Part shown: in pieces, positions 50,241-61,124 of the stretch
Layout of the letters: each line of letters starts with the position of its first letter
Position numbering within the stretch: position 1 is the first letter of the stretch
Assembly (NCBI GenBank): GCA_014706385.1
Contig: JACGZH010000010.1
Location: forward strand, 558,001 to 622,000
Direction of reading: 5' to 3'
DNA from: Phaffia rhodozyma
Lineage: Eukaryota > Basidiomycota > Tremellomycetes > Cystofilobasidiales > Mrakiaceae
Length of the DNA: 64,000 nt
Position numbers and translations under genes: made by a program
Notes under the pieces: model-generated
Seen by the model: only the letters and a program-made list of their open reading frames with translations
What the model was told of the DNA's origin: nothing
Databases searched by the model: none

Positions 50241-51806
50241 ATGACTGACCGAACTACATCCGATTACCAGTAGGTACTCATCACCAACTAGCATCTCATT
50301 TGGTCTTGACCTCTGATGATCATCTCTTTCCGTGGTCGCTCCTTCCGATCGTAGACGAAAGCCCGATCCTGTCCAGTCATACTCTGTCAAGGATCTTTTC
50401 TCCCTCAAGGGCAAGACCGCCATCATCTCTGGAGGAGGGTATGTTCATCTCTAAGCATCACCTGTCCTCGGATCAGGGTTTAAGTTCTACAGCGCAGGTG
50501 CTTCTGAGCTGATAGCATCTGTAACTCCTCATTCTCCAGATCTGGTATCGGACTAGCCGTCTCGCAGGGATATGCCGAGTCGGGCGCCAACGTTGTGAGT
50601 AGTGAACTTGATCCTTCTTGCTTTGATCCGATGTATTTAGTAGTCATGACTGAACTTTTTTTCCCTTCGACCTCTTATCATAGGCCATCATCTACAACTC
50701 TTCTCCCTCGGCCATCGACAGGGCCAAAGAAATCTCTGAGGAGTATGGCGTCCGTGTCGAAGCTTACAGTCCGTCCCTTTATCCTCTTCATATCGTCCGA
50801 TCGATCCGATGTGACTGACTGTTGTCTTCCTTTGCCCTTGAACTTGCAGAGTGCAACGTCGGAGACTATGATTCGATCAAAGAAACCTTTGCCAAGATCG
50901 CCAAAGACTTTGGACAGTACGATATCGTCGTCGCCAACAGTGGTGTTCAGCAGACTACTCCTGGTGTGTTCACTAAAGAGCTATGTTCAAACTGGTCGAT
51001 GCAGCATATTGATCTTTGAATTGTTTCCAACCGATATGTATCGATTTACTCATAGCGCTCGTGATGAGCCCTAAGCAGTACCGAGACATCATGGATGTGT
51101 AAGTTTCTTTTTCCCATCTCTCGGCTTGAACTTCCTCTCTCTTTGTATCCGGATGTTAATCGTAATCGATGCCACTTTCTCTCTTCTATGGGCCCCTTCA
51201 GCAACCTTGATGGAGTATTCTTCCAGTGCCAGATCGCCGGACAGTACTTCAAGGAGAACAAGATTGAAGGGAACATCATTGTGACCGCCTCGATGTCTGG
51301 GCATATTGTGAACGTCCCCCAGTCCCAGTCGATCTACAACGCCGCCAAGGCCGGATGTATTCATCTTGTGAGATCCCTGGCTGTTGAATATTCTGCGTTC
51401 AACGTGAGGTAAGTGAATAGAGTCTACCCGGGAATCTTGTTATGCACTCTCTTCATCTGACCAGAAGCTGAGAAACAAATCATGTACTAACCCCTGGTCT
51501 TTTATCCATCAAGGGTCAACTCCATCTCACCTGGGTACATCAATACCCCTGCGAGTGGTGATTACGACGCCATGAAGCCTGTCGTGAGTTCGATCGCCTT
51601 TGAGTTTCCAAATCGAAAGCACCGACCTGACGATAGTTCTGGTGGGGTTCTGACTGTTCGGTCGTCAGTGGTACGAAAAGACCCCGATGGGAAGAGATAG
51701 TGATACCAGAGAGATGAAGGGTGTCTACATCTTCTTGGCCTCGTCCGCCTCTTCTTACGTGACAGGAACGGACATCATCATCGATGGTGGATACTGTTGT
51801 CTGTAA
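50241..51806 (+). CDS. NADP-dependent SDR, sorbose reductase / mannitol dehydrogenase type (SOU1-like)
   Basis: Classical SDR of about 280 residues. After [10 protein letters not shown] the second exon gives [20 protein letters not shown], then the cofactor loop [40 protein letters not shown], the NSG element [10 protein letters not shown], the catalytic Ser in [10 protein letters not shown] and Tyr-Lys in YNAAKAG. The end reads [20 protein letters not shown] then [17 protein letters not shown]. The tail, the N-terminal PVQSYSV-LFSLKGK and YNSSPSA after the second strand are the pattern of L-sorbose/L-xylulose reductases and mannitol dehydrogenases of fungi, which use NADP(H). Which sugar it reduces is not decided by sequence. 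About seven short introns are present. The ATG at 50241 is followed by ten codons and then a donor. Confidence 0.9.
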
Positions 51807-52375
51807 GATGATAAAGAATTCTCTTGGAGGAGAAGAAGAGAGCTGGGAAATGTGATTTCCACCTCTTTTTTTTTCTTTTTTCTTTTTTGACATGCGCACC
51901 GGGGGGGTGTCCATTAGATCTTTGACACTCGTCTGGTTTATCGTGTTTGTTTTTCTTACCCTCATTCTACTGTATTTCTTTCGAGGTTATTGATCGATGT
52001 GTTGTGAACTCTATACTCTACGAATCTCAGTGTACTGGTCATTGATGGGTTTGCCTTTCCTTCTTTCTTTCGTGAGGAACAAGTCTTCTTTTCCTCGACA
52101 ACGCATAATCAGCTAGATATGACATAGTAGATAAACAAGCGCGCAAGACGACGAAACCTTGTGTACATTCGAAGGAGAGAAACAATAAGGCCTAAATTTG
52201 AACGAGTTGATGGATAAGATTGAACAAAACGAGCAAGAAGAACGAGATTGGAATGAAAGGGATGAAACATGGACACGTGGTACTGAGTTTATGGCTTATC
52301 TATTATAAAAATTTTAAAAAAAAAACGATTTCATGATCTAAGTGAGAAAGGAAAAAGGAAAACCCCAAGAATTCA
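51807..52375. other. Convergent 3' spacer, SDR / amino-acid transporter
   Basis: 569 bp between convergent stop codons. It has a T-rich run at 51866-51890 and an AT-rich stretch at 52300-52330. CACGTG occurs at 52274-52279. No gene is seen. Confidence 0.35.
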
Positions 52376-55300
52376 TTAACGAGTGAACCTGTAAAGTCAC
52401 ATAAGATACAGTCCGTTTGTTAGTTTGGTTTCAGAGAAGATACAGCCGATAACGAAAAGCAGAAAGAGGAAGGAAGGACGTACAGGAATCCAGTGTTGGT
52501 ACATGTGAAAGGCGTTTCTAATAACAACCACCGCACCAGATTATGTCCATCGGACACAGTCAGTCGATCATCTTCGGAGAGAAACCAAATAGGGAACTGT
52601 GAGAGAGATAGTGAGACAATACTCACTGACGGCCCCTGTGCTGTATGAGATTTGAATAGATTTTGCAGCAGCGTATGTTCCCGCGCCTTTATATTTCAGG
52701 TTTCACAAATCGGTTCCAGTCAGTCCATAAACAAGTATTGTAGTAGAAGAAGGAAGGTCGCTCTCTTCAAGATTGGTCGAAACAACCAGTCGAGGCAGGG
52801 ATGACCGGAAAGGGAAAGGATTATTCGTGACTCACCAAAGAAGAATAGACCAGCCACCAAAGAAATGATGTGCAATACTGTTTGACATGTTCTCCAGGTA
52901 GAGGTAAAGTAACCGGATCTTTTGTACATGCTCTTGAACGCGAACGACCAAAAGATGAAACCGAACCAAGAGTCGAACAAGGACGAGATTAAAGAGAGCA
53001 AGTCCGAGAAGAATGGGACAGAAGCTCCGATGATGTAGGCGATGATCCAGATGACCGTCACAATCGACACCCAGACGATCCAACCTTTCTTGGTGTGTGT
53101 CCGTCGGTGGACGGAGTGTTCTGGGAAGATCTGGAAGAAGATTGCGCGAGAGGTGACGAGGGAGTACCTGATTTGTCAAAATTGAAATAGACGGATATGG
53201 TCAACCAACAAATGTGCAAGAGAAATTCAGCGGATACCTGACTTGCAAGATGAGATTCAAATGCAATGGAAAGATACTGACAAGATTCCAACGATGATGA
53301 TCGTGGGCAAAGTGAGCGCGGCGGCAGGCTTACCAAATCTCTTGACTGTCAACACAATCCCCAATAGACAAACTGTTAGTGGCAAGCCCCGGAGCCCTAT
53401 CAGATCATGTTTTGACTGACTAAGAGATCCGTATGCAGGAGCGGTGGTCAATTGGGTACCGGTATAAGCTGAAAATTATGGTACTTAATTAATACCGTAG
53501 ATATAATCGAGCGAAGATGAATGACGATAGGCTCACAGTAAACGACAGCTCCGGTGATGGTGAAAAGTAGAAGCTCAGCTGCCATGGACAGGTAGAGCGC
53601 TTTTCCAAAGTCCTCGGGTCGAGCCATATCTCCAACCTGTCACCCAGGACAGCCCGTTTTTGAAAAGTCGATGAGATCATGTGGGCTTCAGATTACACCA
53701 GAGCGAATTAAACTTACAAAAGAGGGAATGAGGGCTTGACCGACGAATGTGTAAACGATGTTCAATAGCTGATGTCCATTAATAAGTTCGGACAAGGAGA
53801 AGTGAGAAGTTCAGTCTTCGTCCCACTTGAAATTCAGATATTAGGGCAAAAAAACTGACAGCGCTAACGCCCTGTACAAACGTCGTTCCTTCTGGCGCCC
53901 AAACCGTCCAGCTGAGATCGGTTGCAGGCGTCGTCGCTGTAGCAGGCACGTATCCGTTGGGTGTACCCTGCACACCGTGACCGATGACAACGACAAGGAA
54001 GCAGACGAACATGGTTCCGGCCGAAACCTAACATGGGCAGCATAAATCAAGAATCCCGATAGCAAAGATGTGTAAGTTGTGTAAGTAAAGACGAAGTGAA
54101 GCAGTCCCTTACGAAGAAAGAAATGATTGAAGGCAAGTAAAACGTACAATACCAAGGATGGTGGTATGCCTCAGGTCTCGGATCAACGAGCCAGCCCACA
54201 TAAAGATCGTCAGAATGAATGCCCACAGAGAAGTGCAAATCGTGGGTCTCAACGTCTATATTCCAGATAAGGAGGATGGATCATAACGAGAAACAAGAGA
54301 AGGTGTCAATTTGACGTTCTGTCAGCATGAGAGTCGCTTGAGATTGAACGAAGATTCATATGGACTCACGTTGATGGCGGTAGCACCTGCGTTGCAGTGG
54401 AGACCCATGATGAAGATGTTGTTCTTTGTTCCGGAAGCCAATCAATTTGCTTTTGATTGTCAGTACAACGAATACGGAGAACTGACATACCATTCTGTGC
54501 GCATGGCAAAGAAAGATAGAAACTTACAAAAGCCAACCCTGTGAAACCAATATACCACCATATTCTCTTTTCTCCAAAGATCTAGTTAGCAAGAGTTTTC
54601 GAACCATGGATAAAGCGTCAGCCATGGATCAGAGAAGGTCGCGATAGAGATAGAAGTGCTGACCCAATAAGCGGCATCGGCGATATCCCGGATTTGTGGG
54701 TGTCTATTAGACAAGAGAGAAGGGTGAGTGTCAATGTCGATCGAGACAAGACTTACAGAAAGAGCAAGACTGAAGGACTAACAGCAAGCAATACTGCCAG
54801 AGAGTATGGCTCGTGAATAGAGTGAACAAACCGACGATCAAACTATAGTTCAAAGTTGAGAGTAATATCGTCCGAGATTAACAAGATTGTTCATATACGG
54901 GAACAAGAAGAATATCAGGAGGAAGAGGATAATTACGTCGAGATGACACCGCCTGCCATACCTAAGACCTGGAAACTGTATGGGAAAGCTAAGGTTGCAT
55001 AACAAGCGAGCGGGTGCATACAAAAGAGAGAAGGACGCAGATAGATAGGTTTCGTTTGAGTGTTTGATCTTTTTTTTTTTGCTTTGTTCAATGTTCCCTT
55101 TCCCTTCCCAGCAACTTTTCTCGAGCTAGCGTCCTTCTCGTTCTTCTGTGCTTCTTTCTAGATATGAGAGACGGTAGACTGACCCAAGATCTGTATAGGA
55201 GTATGTGGTGATACCGTCAGACATTCATTCTGACTCTACATGGATGAACAAGAGAAGGATTGGATGTATTCGAACGTACGGCCAGGACGATATACTCTGT

Positions 55301-55483
55301 GAACAGCAACACTGCTGTCCTCTGCCAACTCAACGCTCTCTCTGAGATTTGACCACTCTCAAGTGAGATCTCTGCCGAGCCGACGGACACTGTATCTCTC
55401 TTTGGCTCCTTTCCGAATCCCATTCCGGCGATTGGGTCTTGAGCGGGAGCGTTTAGCCTGCTCGGATCCTTGTAGTCTGTCAT
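52376..55483 (-). CDS. AAAP-family amino-acid transporter (fungal neutral amino-acid permease type)
   Basis: A multi-pass transporter of the amino acid/auxin permease family with about 11 membrane segments. The N-terminal cytosolic tail is MTDYKDPSRLNAPAQDPIAG. It is followed by RALSWQRTAVLLFTEYIVLA, the conserved SLPYSF-like element reads as ILSYPYSFQVLGMAGG, and later segments are WWYIGFTGLAFNNIFIMGLH, LWAFILTIFMWAGS, GIVSAGTMFVCFLVVVIGHG, ALYLSMAAELLLFTITGAVV and PAAALTLPTIIIVGILSVSF. The C-terminal part gives VSIVTVIWIIAYIIGASVPF and FSDLLSLISSLFDSWFGF. The type is that of fungal neutral/aromatic permeases such as Neurospora Mtr, probably plasma membrane; substrate range is not predicted. 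At least 13 introns are present. ATG 55483 is the first true ATG. The C-terminus near 52376 is the least certain part. Confidence 0.87.
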
Positions 55484-56533
55484 ATCGGAGAACAAAACAC
55501 GGGAGTATGAGGGTGGATGTTGTGGTGAAGGAACTGGGACTGGAACGGGAGCTGTAATCGAAGCTTGATGGTTCGATGCCGTCTTTGACTTATGCTTCTT
55601 TTTCTTGTCTCTTCAATTTGTATTGGGCTTGGCTATCTGGACATCAAATAAAACCCGGTCGAAGGTGAGAATGCACCCGGACGATCGTCATGTCCCCGGC
55701 CTCGTTCGACTCGTTTGCAGGAAGGAACAGGACACGCCATCTGGCATCATGAGGAGCTCCACGTGATTGATTACGTCATGATCAACCCTAAAACTCGAGA
55801 GCGCTGAATGCCATTAAATTGCAGCTAATTGGTGTCGTTCGAACTTGTTATCTTGGTGGGTTCGTGAATCTTTGAGGTCACACCGAATGTTCATATGCTC
55901 GATTCAAGAGAATCTTTAGAATCAATTGATGGTAGTGTTCGATGTAGGTTTGGAAAACCGAGACTATGAAGCATGACTGGAAGGCATGCCAGATAAGTAA
56001 ATAAGAATGGTGCCCCTCCGAGTAGAGTATTCGAGTCCGCATACAGTTCAGTTGGACTTGTTTGAGGTCATGTCTGACACGGTCGAGGAAGGCTGTCTGC
56101 CATTGGCTATAATATGACCTGGAAGGTTGAAAAGACGGATGTATCGATCCGTGGTATGCGTACGAATGCTCATATACAGCAGACGCAAGATATACATTTA
56201 CGAGGATGCTGCGTTGTCAAGTGCTCGCATACAAATGAATTCCAACGGTCTCGAGTGGCAACTACGCAAAGCCCCTTCAATGTAATCTTTAATCTAGAGA
56301 AATGTCATGGATCTGGATGAAAACGCGGTCTAATTTAGTCAGACATGAGTAGATTGATATACCGGAAGATCGTTCGAGTCAGACTCCTTGGTCAGATAGC
56401 AAGGCTGATGTCGATAACAACGATGTAAGATCTAAAGCGACCGATATCTGTCTATCTCTCTTCACTCTGGGCTGAGTCGGAGGGATGACATATGTATATA
56501 CACGCACGCGTCATCCCAGAGCCAAGAGCCAAG

Positions 56534-56551
56534 AGCTCTCCGAAGAGAGCT
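56534..56551. other. Perfect hairpin AGCTCTC-CGAA-GAGAGCT
   Basis: Seven complementary base pairs close a four-base CGAA loop. It lies inside the permease/TauD intergenic region, close to a GGGATGAC...GTCATCCC inverted repeat. Without a T-tract after it, a terminator role is not supported. Confidence 0.6.
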
Positions 56552-57104
56552 ACCTACAAATGAATGGATCAAAGATCGCTCATCCTTATGATCTCCGTCT
56601 CTCAACGCAAAGGCGATCTGACGAAAGCGTGAACGTATCTAATCACACAATGCAGGTGATCCTCTCGGGACGTGGGCGCAACAATTGCCTACAGCACAAT
56701 CCGTGGATTCAGCCTACGAGGAGCGCCTTGTGACTCTTGTCACTAGAATGATGAGATAGAATCTCATTCACAGCCTAGATCTCCTTTCCAACTAAAAACA
56801 TACGAGCACCACATTTCTCATCAAGGTCGCATCGCCGAGGCAGAAACATCAGATATAATGATTGCCAAAGAAGTGACTCTGATGGCTTGCCTAGTTAAAA
56901 GCTGTACAGCCTCGGAGAAAACGCCACACGGCTCGATCCGTCCCGATCACCTTCATGTTGACCTTGAACGCTCAATTTGACACAATCAAGTCGCCATCGG
57001 TCATGGTCGATAAATATAGATGATGGTCGAGCCTTTTCGTCTCTTCTGTCTTCTTCTGTACCATTAACCATATACCCATACTCTCGCACACACTCACAAA
57101 TATA

Positions 57105-57148
57105 TACTCACAGATACATACTCACAGATACATACTCACAAATACACA
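57105..57148. repeat. Short tandem repeat in the TauD leader
   Basis: The unit ATACTCACAGATAC is repeated about three times, with drift, immediately before the start codon at 57151. Confidence 0.6.
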
Positions 57149-57150
57149 CC

Positions 57151-58655
57151 ATGCCAGTCGCAAACCCATCCTCTTCTCAGCCATCGCGCCTGAACTCTAG
57201 CCAGGCTCTCTCTGCCTACCCTTCGGTCGACTTGACTCCGAGCATTGGTACCGAGATCTCTTCTCTCCAGCTCCGAGATCTCCTCTCCCTTCCCTCCGAA
57301 GAGTCTGCCCGAGCCATCCGAGATCTCGCCATCCTTGTTTCGGAACGAGGAGTCGTGTTCTTAAGAGACCAAGATATCTCACCTACTGAGCAGAATGAGC
57401 TGGTGGCGAGAATGGGTAAAGGGACAGGTAGACCAGCCGAGAGTGGCAATCACGTTCATCCGCTGGCGGGTACAGATGAGCTCGGCGAGATCTTTAAGAT
57501 CACTCCTGGTATGTTTTCTTTGACATCGCTCTATTCTTAAATCAATTCGCTGCTTATCTTGTTTTGTATACCCATGTGTCATCATGTCTGTCTCTGAAAA
57601 GAATTCAACGGAGCCACAAGGGATGCTTATGTGAAGAGCACACGAGCATCAAACTTATGGGTAAGTCACATCTTTTCGATTTGTCATCATTCATCTTTCT
57701 CCTCTGAAAGAGAACGAGGACTGACATGGTTTGATCATATTTGGAATTGACTTGACATACAGCACTCGGATATCACGTTCGAGCCCCATCCATCAGACTA
57801 TGCCATCCTCAAACTCAACGTCCTTCCCACTACCGGTGGAGACACTGTTCGTTCTCATCCTTGTATTTTTTTTAAATCTTGGTATCCTGCGCGACAAGAA
57901 GAAAACTGACAGCTCTGCGTGATCTAGGTCTGGGCATCAGCTTACGAAGCCTACGATCGACTTTCCCCAGCGTTCCAAACCTTCCTCTCTGGCCTGACGG
58001 CCACTCACATCGGTTCACCATTCCTGGAGAAAGCCAGCCGAGAAGGACTGACGTTTGCGGAACCAAGAGGTCACCCAGAGAACAAGGGCCAAATCCTGGA
58101 GGCCGTCCACCCGGTGATCAGAACGAACCCTGTGACCGGTTGGCGTGGACTCTTCGTGAACAAAGCGTTCGTTCTTCGATTTGTTTTGGGGCTGGTATCA
58201 CTTCTGCCGTTCCTTCTTATTGACACGTTATTTCCTCTTCTCCTTGGGACCATTGTGCGCATACGTCAAACCAGCTTCACAAAGAGGATCAATGAACTCA
58301 CAGTAGACGAGTCAGAAAACTTACTGTCTTACTTACACCATCATATCACGTTGAACCATGATCTCCAAGTGAGATTCAAATGGTCTCAGAACGCCATCGC
58401 TCTCTGGGATAACCGATCGACCTTCCACTGTGCTGTACGTGGTCTATCGTTGTTCTCTTTTGAGTATCAGCTGTTCCGTCAGATGCTCGATGGCTGACAT
58501 CTTCGACCCCTTCATTCTCTAAAATTCTTAATCATCCACAGACAAACGACTATGGATTCACCGGACGATCAGGCGATAGAGTCATCTCCGTTGGAGAACG
58601 TCCGTTCTTCGATCCATCTTCCGTCTCCAGAGCAGACAGCTTGAGAAAGGTTTGA
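57151..58655 (+). CDS. TauD/TfdA-family 2-oxoglutarate Fe(II) dioxygenase
   Basis: A cytosolic alpha-ketoglutarate-dependent dioxygenase, the family that oxidises taurine, alkylsulfonates and similar substrates. The N-terminal part is IGTEISSLQLRDLLSLPSEE then VVFLRDQDISPTEQNELVAR. The catalytic region gives RASNLWHSDITFEPHPSDYA (HxD iron ligands), ILKLNVLPTTGGDTVWASAY, YDRLSPAFQTFLSGLTATHI, then HPVIRTNPVTGWRGLFVNKA. The C-terminal part KRINELTVDESENLLSYLHH leads to the Arg-bearing WDNRSTFHCATND with the distal His. It ends RADSLRKV. About six introns; the donor GTTCGT after NKA joins FTKRINEL in frame. The sulfonate link is by family only. The gene is convergent with the phosphoribosyltransferase. 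Confidence 0.9.
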
Positions 58656-58908
58656 ATTCCTTGCTCATCCCCCTTGGGCGAAAACAACAAAACAAAACGC
58701 TTTGGTCTTTCTTCTTCAAATCTTCTCTCGTTGTATAATCTACACCATTCTCTTCCTCGCCTATGTTCTATATCTAGCTCTCGTCTTTTTACTCCCTAAG
58801 ATGAACTATGTCCATTTACTGAAAAGAAGACCAAAGCATCATATAGTAACAGGATGAAAAAGATAAACCGGCATAGACATGAACATCCGAATGTGAAAAA
58901 GGAATTTT

Positions 58909-60794
58909 TTAGGCGTCTCCGAAGTATGTGGCGGTAGCTGTGTGTTTTGTTTAGAAAGAAGAAAACGTTTTCGGATGCCACCATAATCACAAAAAATCAG
59001 TTATGCCTTCCCTCCAGAAGAGGACAGAGCGAGTAGAGAAAGGAGGGACGTACGTTCCACACGCGTAGGCTCTCCGTAAGCCAATCCTAAAGATGTCCGA
59101 GGATGAAGAAAAGTCAACAAAACTTGTCGTCAGCAGCAGCGACAGCGACAAAGCCTCTTCAAGGGGAGAAGCCTACAATAAGGAATAGAGACGAAACGTA
59201 CGGTCGTGATCCTTGATATCAGGCATCTCCCAAGGGTACTCGATCCAGTGGTCCTCGATATCTGCACCCGAAAAGTAGGCGACGTCACCGGGGATCTCGG
59301 CTGCTTTGGTCTTCAACCTATTCATTTCAAGTGTTCCGGGTGCGGGTGAAAAACATAAAGAAAGCATCAGTCGTTGTTCAAACATGCAAGAAAGGGGACA
59401 AACTAAGAAAAAAGATTCTCACTTGTTGTGGACAACAAAGATTCCGAGCTGGGTAGGGGGGGTGACCTTGCGCTGCTCATCTGTTAACTGAGCCTCCAAC
59501 TTGGCGATATCCTTCTGGAGCTCAGTGATAGCGTAGCTATAGGCCGAGATAATTTTATATGAAGGAAGAGAAGGAAAAGGCATATTGTTTGCTGTCAGTC
59601 GGAAGAACAAAAAAGAAGGAAACAAAAGTAGGCCCTACCTGAGGGTAGTTCGGCTGTCATCGACTCTGCATTCATGAAGGACAATGAAAAGTGGTTTGAA
59701 AGACATTGGGTTCTGTCAGCTCTTTTTTACTTCGTTCTCCTATCGGCGTTCATGTCTTGTGATGCGCTTATACGTACTCATCAACAACCAAGATCTTCTT
59801 GCCCAAAAGACCTGAAGCTCCAGCGGCTCCAAGGGTGGAGAAGTCCAACCACTGAGTTCGAACGACTTCTGTCTGTACATGTTCAAGCAGGTGAACACAT
59901 AGAGATCAATGCTTGAGAAGGATGATATGTCGATATGCTACTTTGGAAAGCGACTTACTCCAAGCTGCTCAGCAGTAGTTGAGGGCAAGCTCTCGTACAA
60001 GGAGAGACCAATAGCCTCTGTTTGTAGAAATTTACGATAGAGCAAACGAGGAATAAGCGCATGTGGGAGAGAAAATATACGTTTTGATGATGTTTATCTC
60101 AATTCAACATACGGATAGGGATGTTGGTCTTTCGGGTGCTGCACTTGAGGAACGTTCGCATCACTCGAGCAGGGCTGAATATCACAGAGCTGATGTCAAC
60201 ACTTGTCGACGATTGTAATCAACAAGAATTGCAAGAAAAATCAAAGCTTACAAGAAACCTCCTCCTCCGATAGCAATCATGACATCAGGGTTGCTGTTTT
60301 TTGATCACCGCATTGAGATAAGATAATTGAAGATAGAGAGGACGGGTGAAGAATGTGGTTAAGAACCTCAGAGAGCCATAGGTACAAAAGATGATAACAA
60401 GGATCGCTCTTACAAGTCCTTCTTGACTCTTTCGGCTGAGATTAACAAATGCAACCCGAAAAAAGCAAAGCGACAAAAGCCCGGATGAGCTCCGACCAAA
60501 ACGGACGAGACAAAAAAATCGAAAATTACCAGCATTTCCGATAAGGATATCTGTACGACGGGAACAGAGACGTGGATCAGAATTCTCTGTTACAAAAAAG
60601 AAAAGAGACAATACTAAGAGAAAGACACGACGAACGGATATCATTGTAGGTGACTGTGTCCACAAAAACGTATACACGTTAAAAGCCAAACATCAGTCTT
60701 TCCTCTTGAGACTAGGAAGAGGATGGAAAGGAAGGAAAAATTGACCTCGAACACGGCCATCTCCGATAGCTCCTTTAACAGCAGGTCCTCCCAT
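58909..60794 (-). CDS. XPT1: Xanthine/hypoxanthine phosphoribosyltransferase (purine salvage)
   Basis: The enzyme joins hypoxanthine, xanthine or guanine to PRPP. The protein opens MGGPAVKGAIGDGRVRDILI, GNAAERVKKDFNPDVMIAIG and GGGFFPARVMRTFLK. Then come IQAIGLSLYESLPSTTAEQL and RTQWLDFSTLG. The PRPP-binding loop is ILVVDEVDDSRTTL, the hallmark of type I PRTases. KDIAKLEAQLTDEQRKVTPP and IPGDVAYFSGADIEDHWIEY then PWE match the Hpt1/Xpt1 subfamily. It ends TATYFGDA. Ten or so exons join in phase. An alternative ATG at 60760 gives MAVFE in another phase but does not fit the downstream intron phases. The gene is divergent from TypA across 330 bp with a CACGTG. Whether it acts mostly on hypoxanthine or xanthine cannot be read from sequence. 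Confidence 0.9.
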
Positions 60795-61124
60795 TGTGAT
60801 TTGTTGATATTCAAAGTGGTGTTAGTGACGGCGTTGGTCGTTCTGTGACTGGCAGTCCTGCTTGATCTACTGAGGGTGAGTTAAGAGCCAAAGAGAGATA
60901 TGATGAAGGCAAGGTCTCAGCCAGTCGACCAAAAAGAGAGAAGGAGAAGAAGCAGGATACATGTAACTACGTGTAGTTGTGGCGTATGCAACACGTGACC
61001 AAAAGCTATGCCATGCGGTTACACCCGCCCTCCGCTTTTTGCGTTCCCATCCTTTTACTTTCCTTCTTTCTTTTGCGTCCAACCATCCAAGCTCACCGCC
61101 GTCGCTCATCCTTCTCGCCTCCAA
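60795..61124. promoter_or_regulatory. Divergent promoter XPT1-like / TypA
   Basis: 330 bp. It contains a TCACGTGT-type element (CACGTG core 60992-60997) beside a near-palindromic AACTACGTGTAGTT, and a pyrimidine-rich leader toward TypA. Confidence 0.5.

Larger units (their letters stand above)
55484..57150. promoter_or_regulatory. 1.67-kb divergent intergenic region, permease / TauD dioxygenase
   Basis: The longest gene-free stretch in the window. It contains CACGTG at 55760-55765 and a CRE-like TTACGTCA at 55771-55778, a GATAA (GATA-factor type) at 55992, a separated inverted repeat GGGATGAC/GTCATCCC (56482-56489 and 56510-56517), a perfect 7-bp stem with CGAA loop (56534-56551) and a short tandem repeat right before the TauD start (57105-57148). 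No confident gene is present. Confidence 0.45.

Noticed and set aside
56485..56733. 82-codon open frame in the large intergenic region
   Set aside because: No recognisable domain, no leader or splice context, and length expected by chance.
45763..58655. Secondary-metabolite cluster (two 2OG dioxygenases, SDR, transporter)
   Set aside because: No NRPS, PKS, terpene synthase or dedicated regulator lies between them, and unrelated housekeeping genes are interleaved.
60746..60760. Alternative start MAVFE for the phosphoribosyltransferase
   Set aside because: It reads well with ISLSEML, but the next intron phase then breaks the AERVKKDF exon; ATG 60794 keeps all phases.
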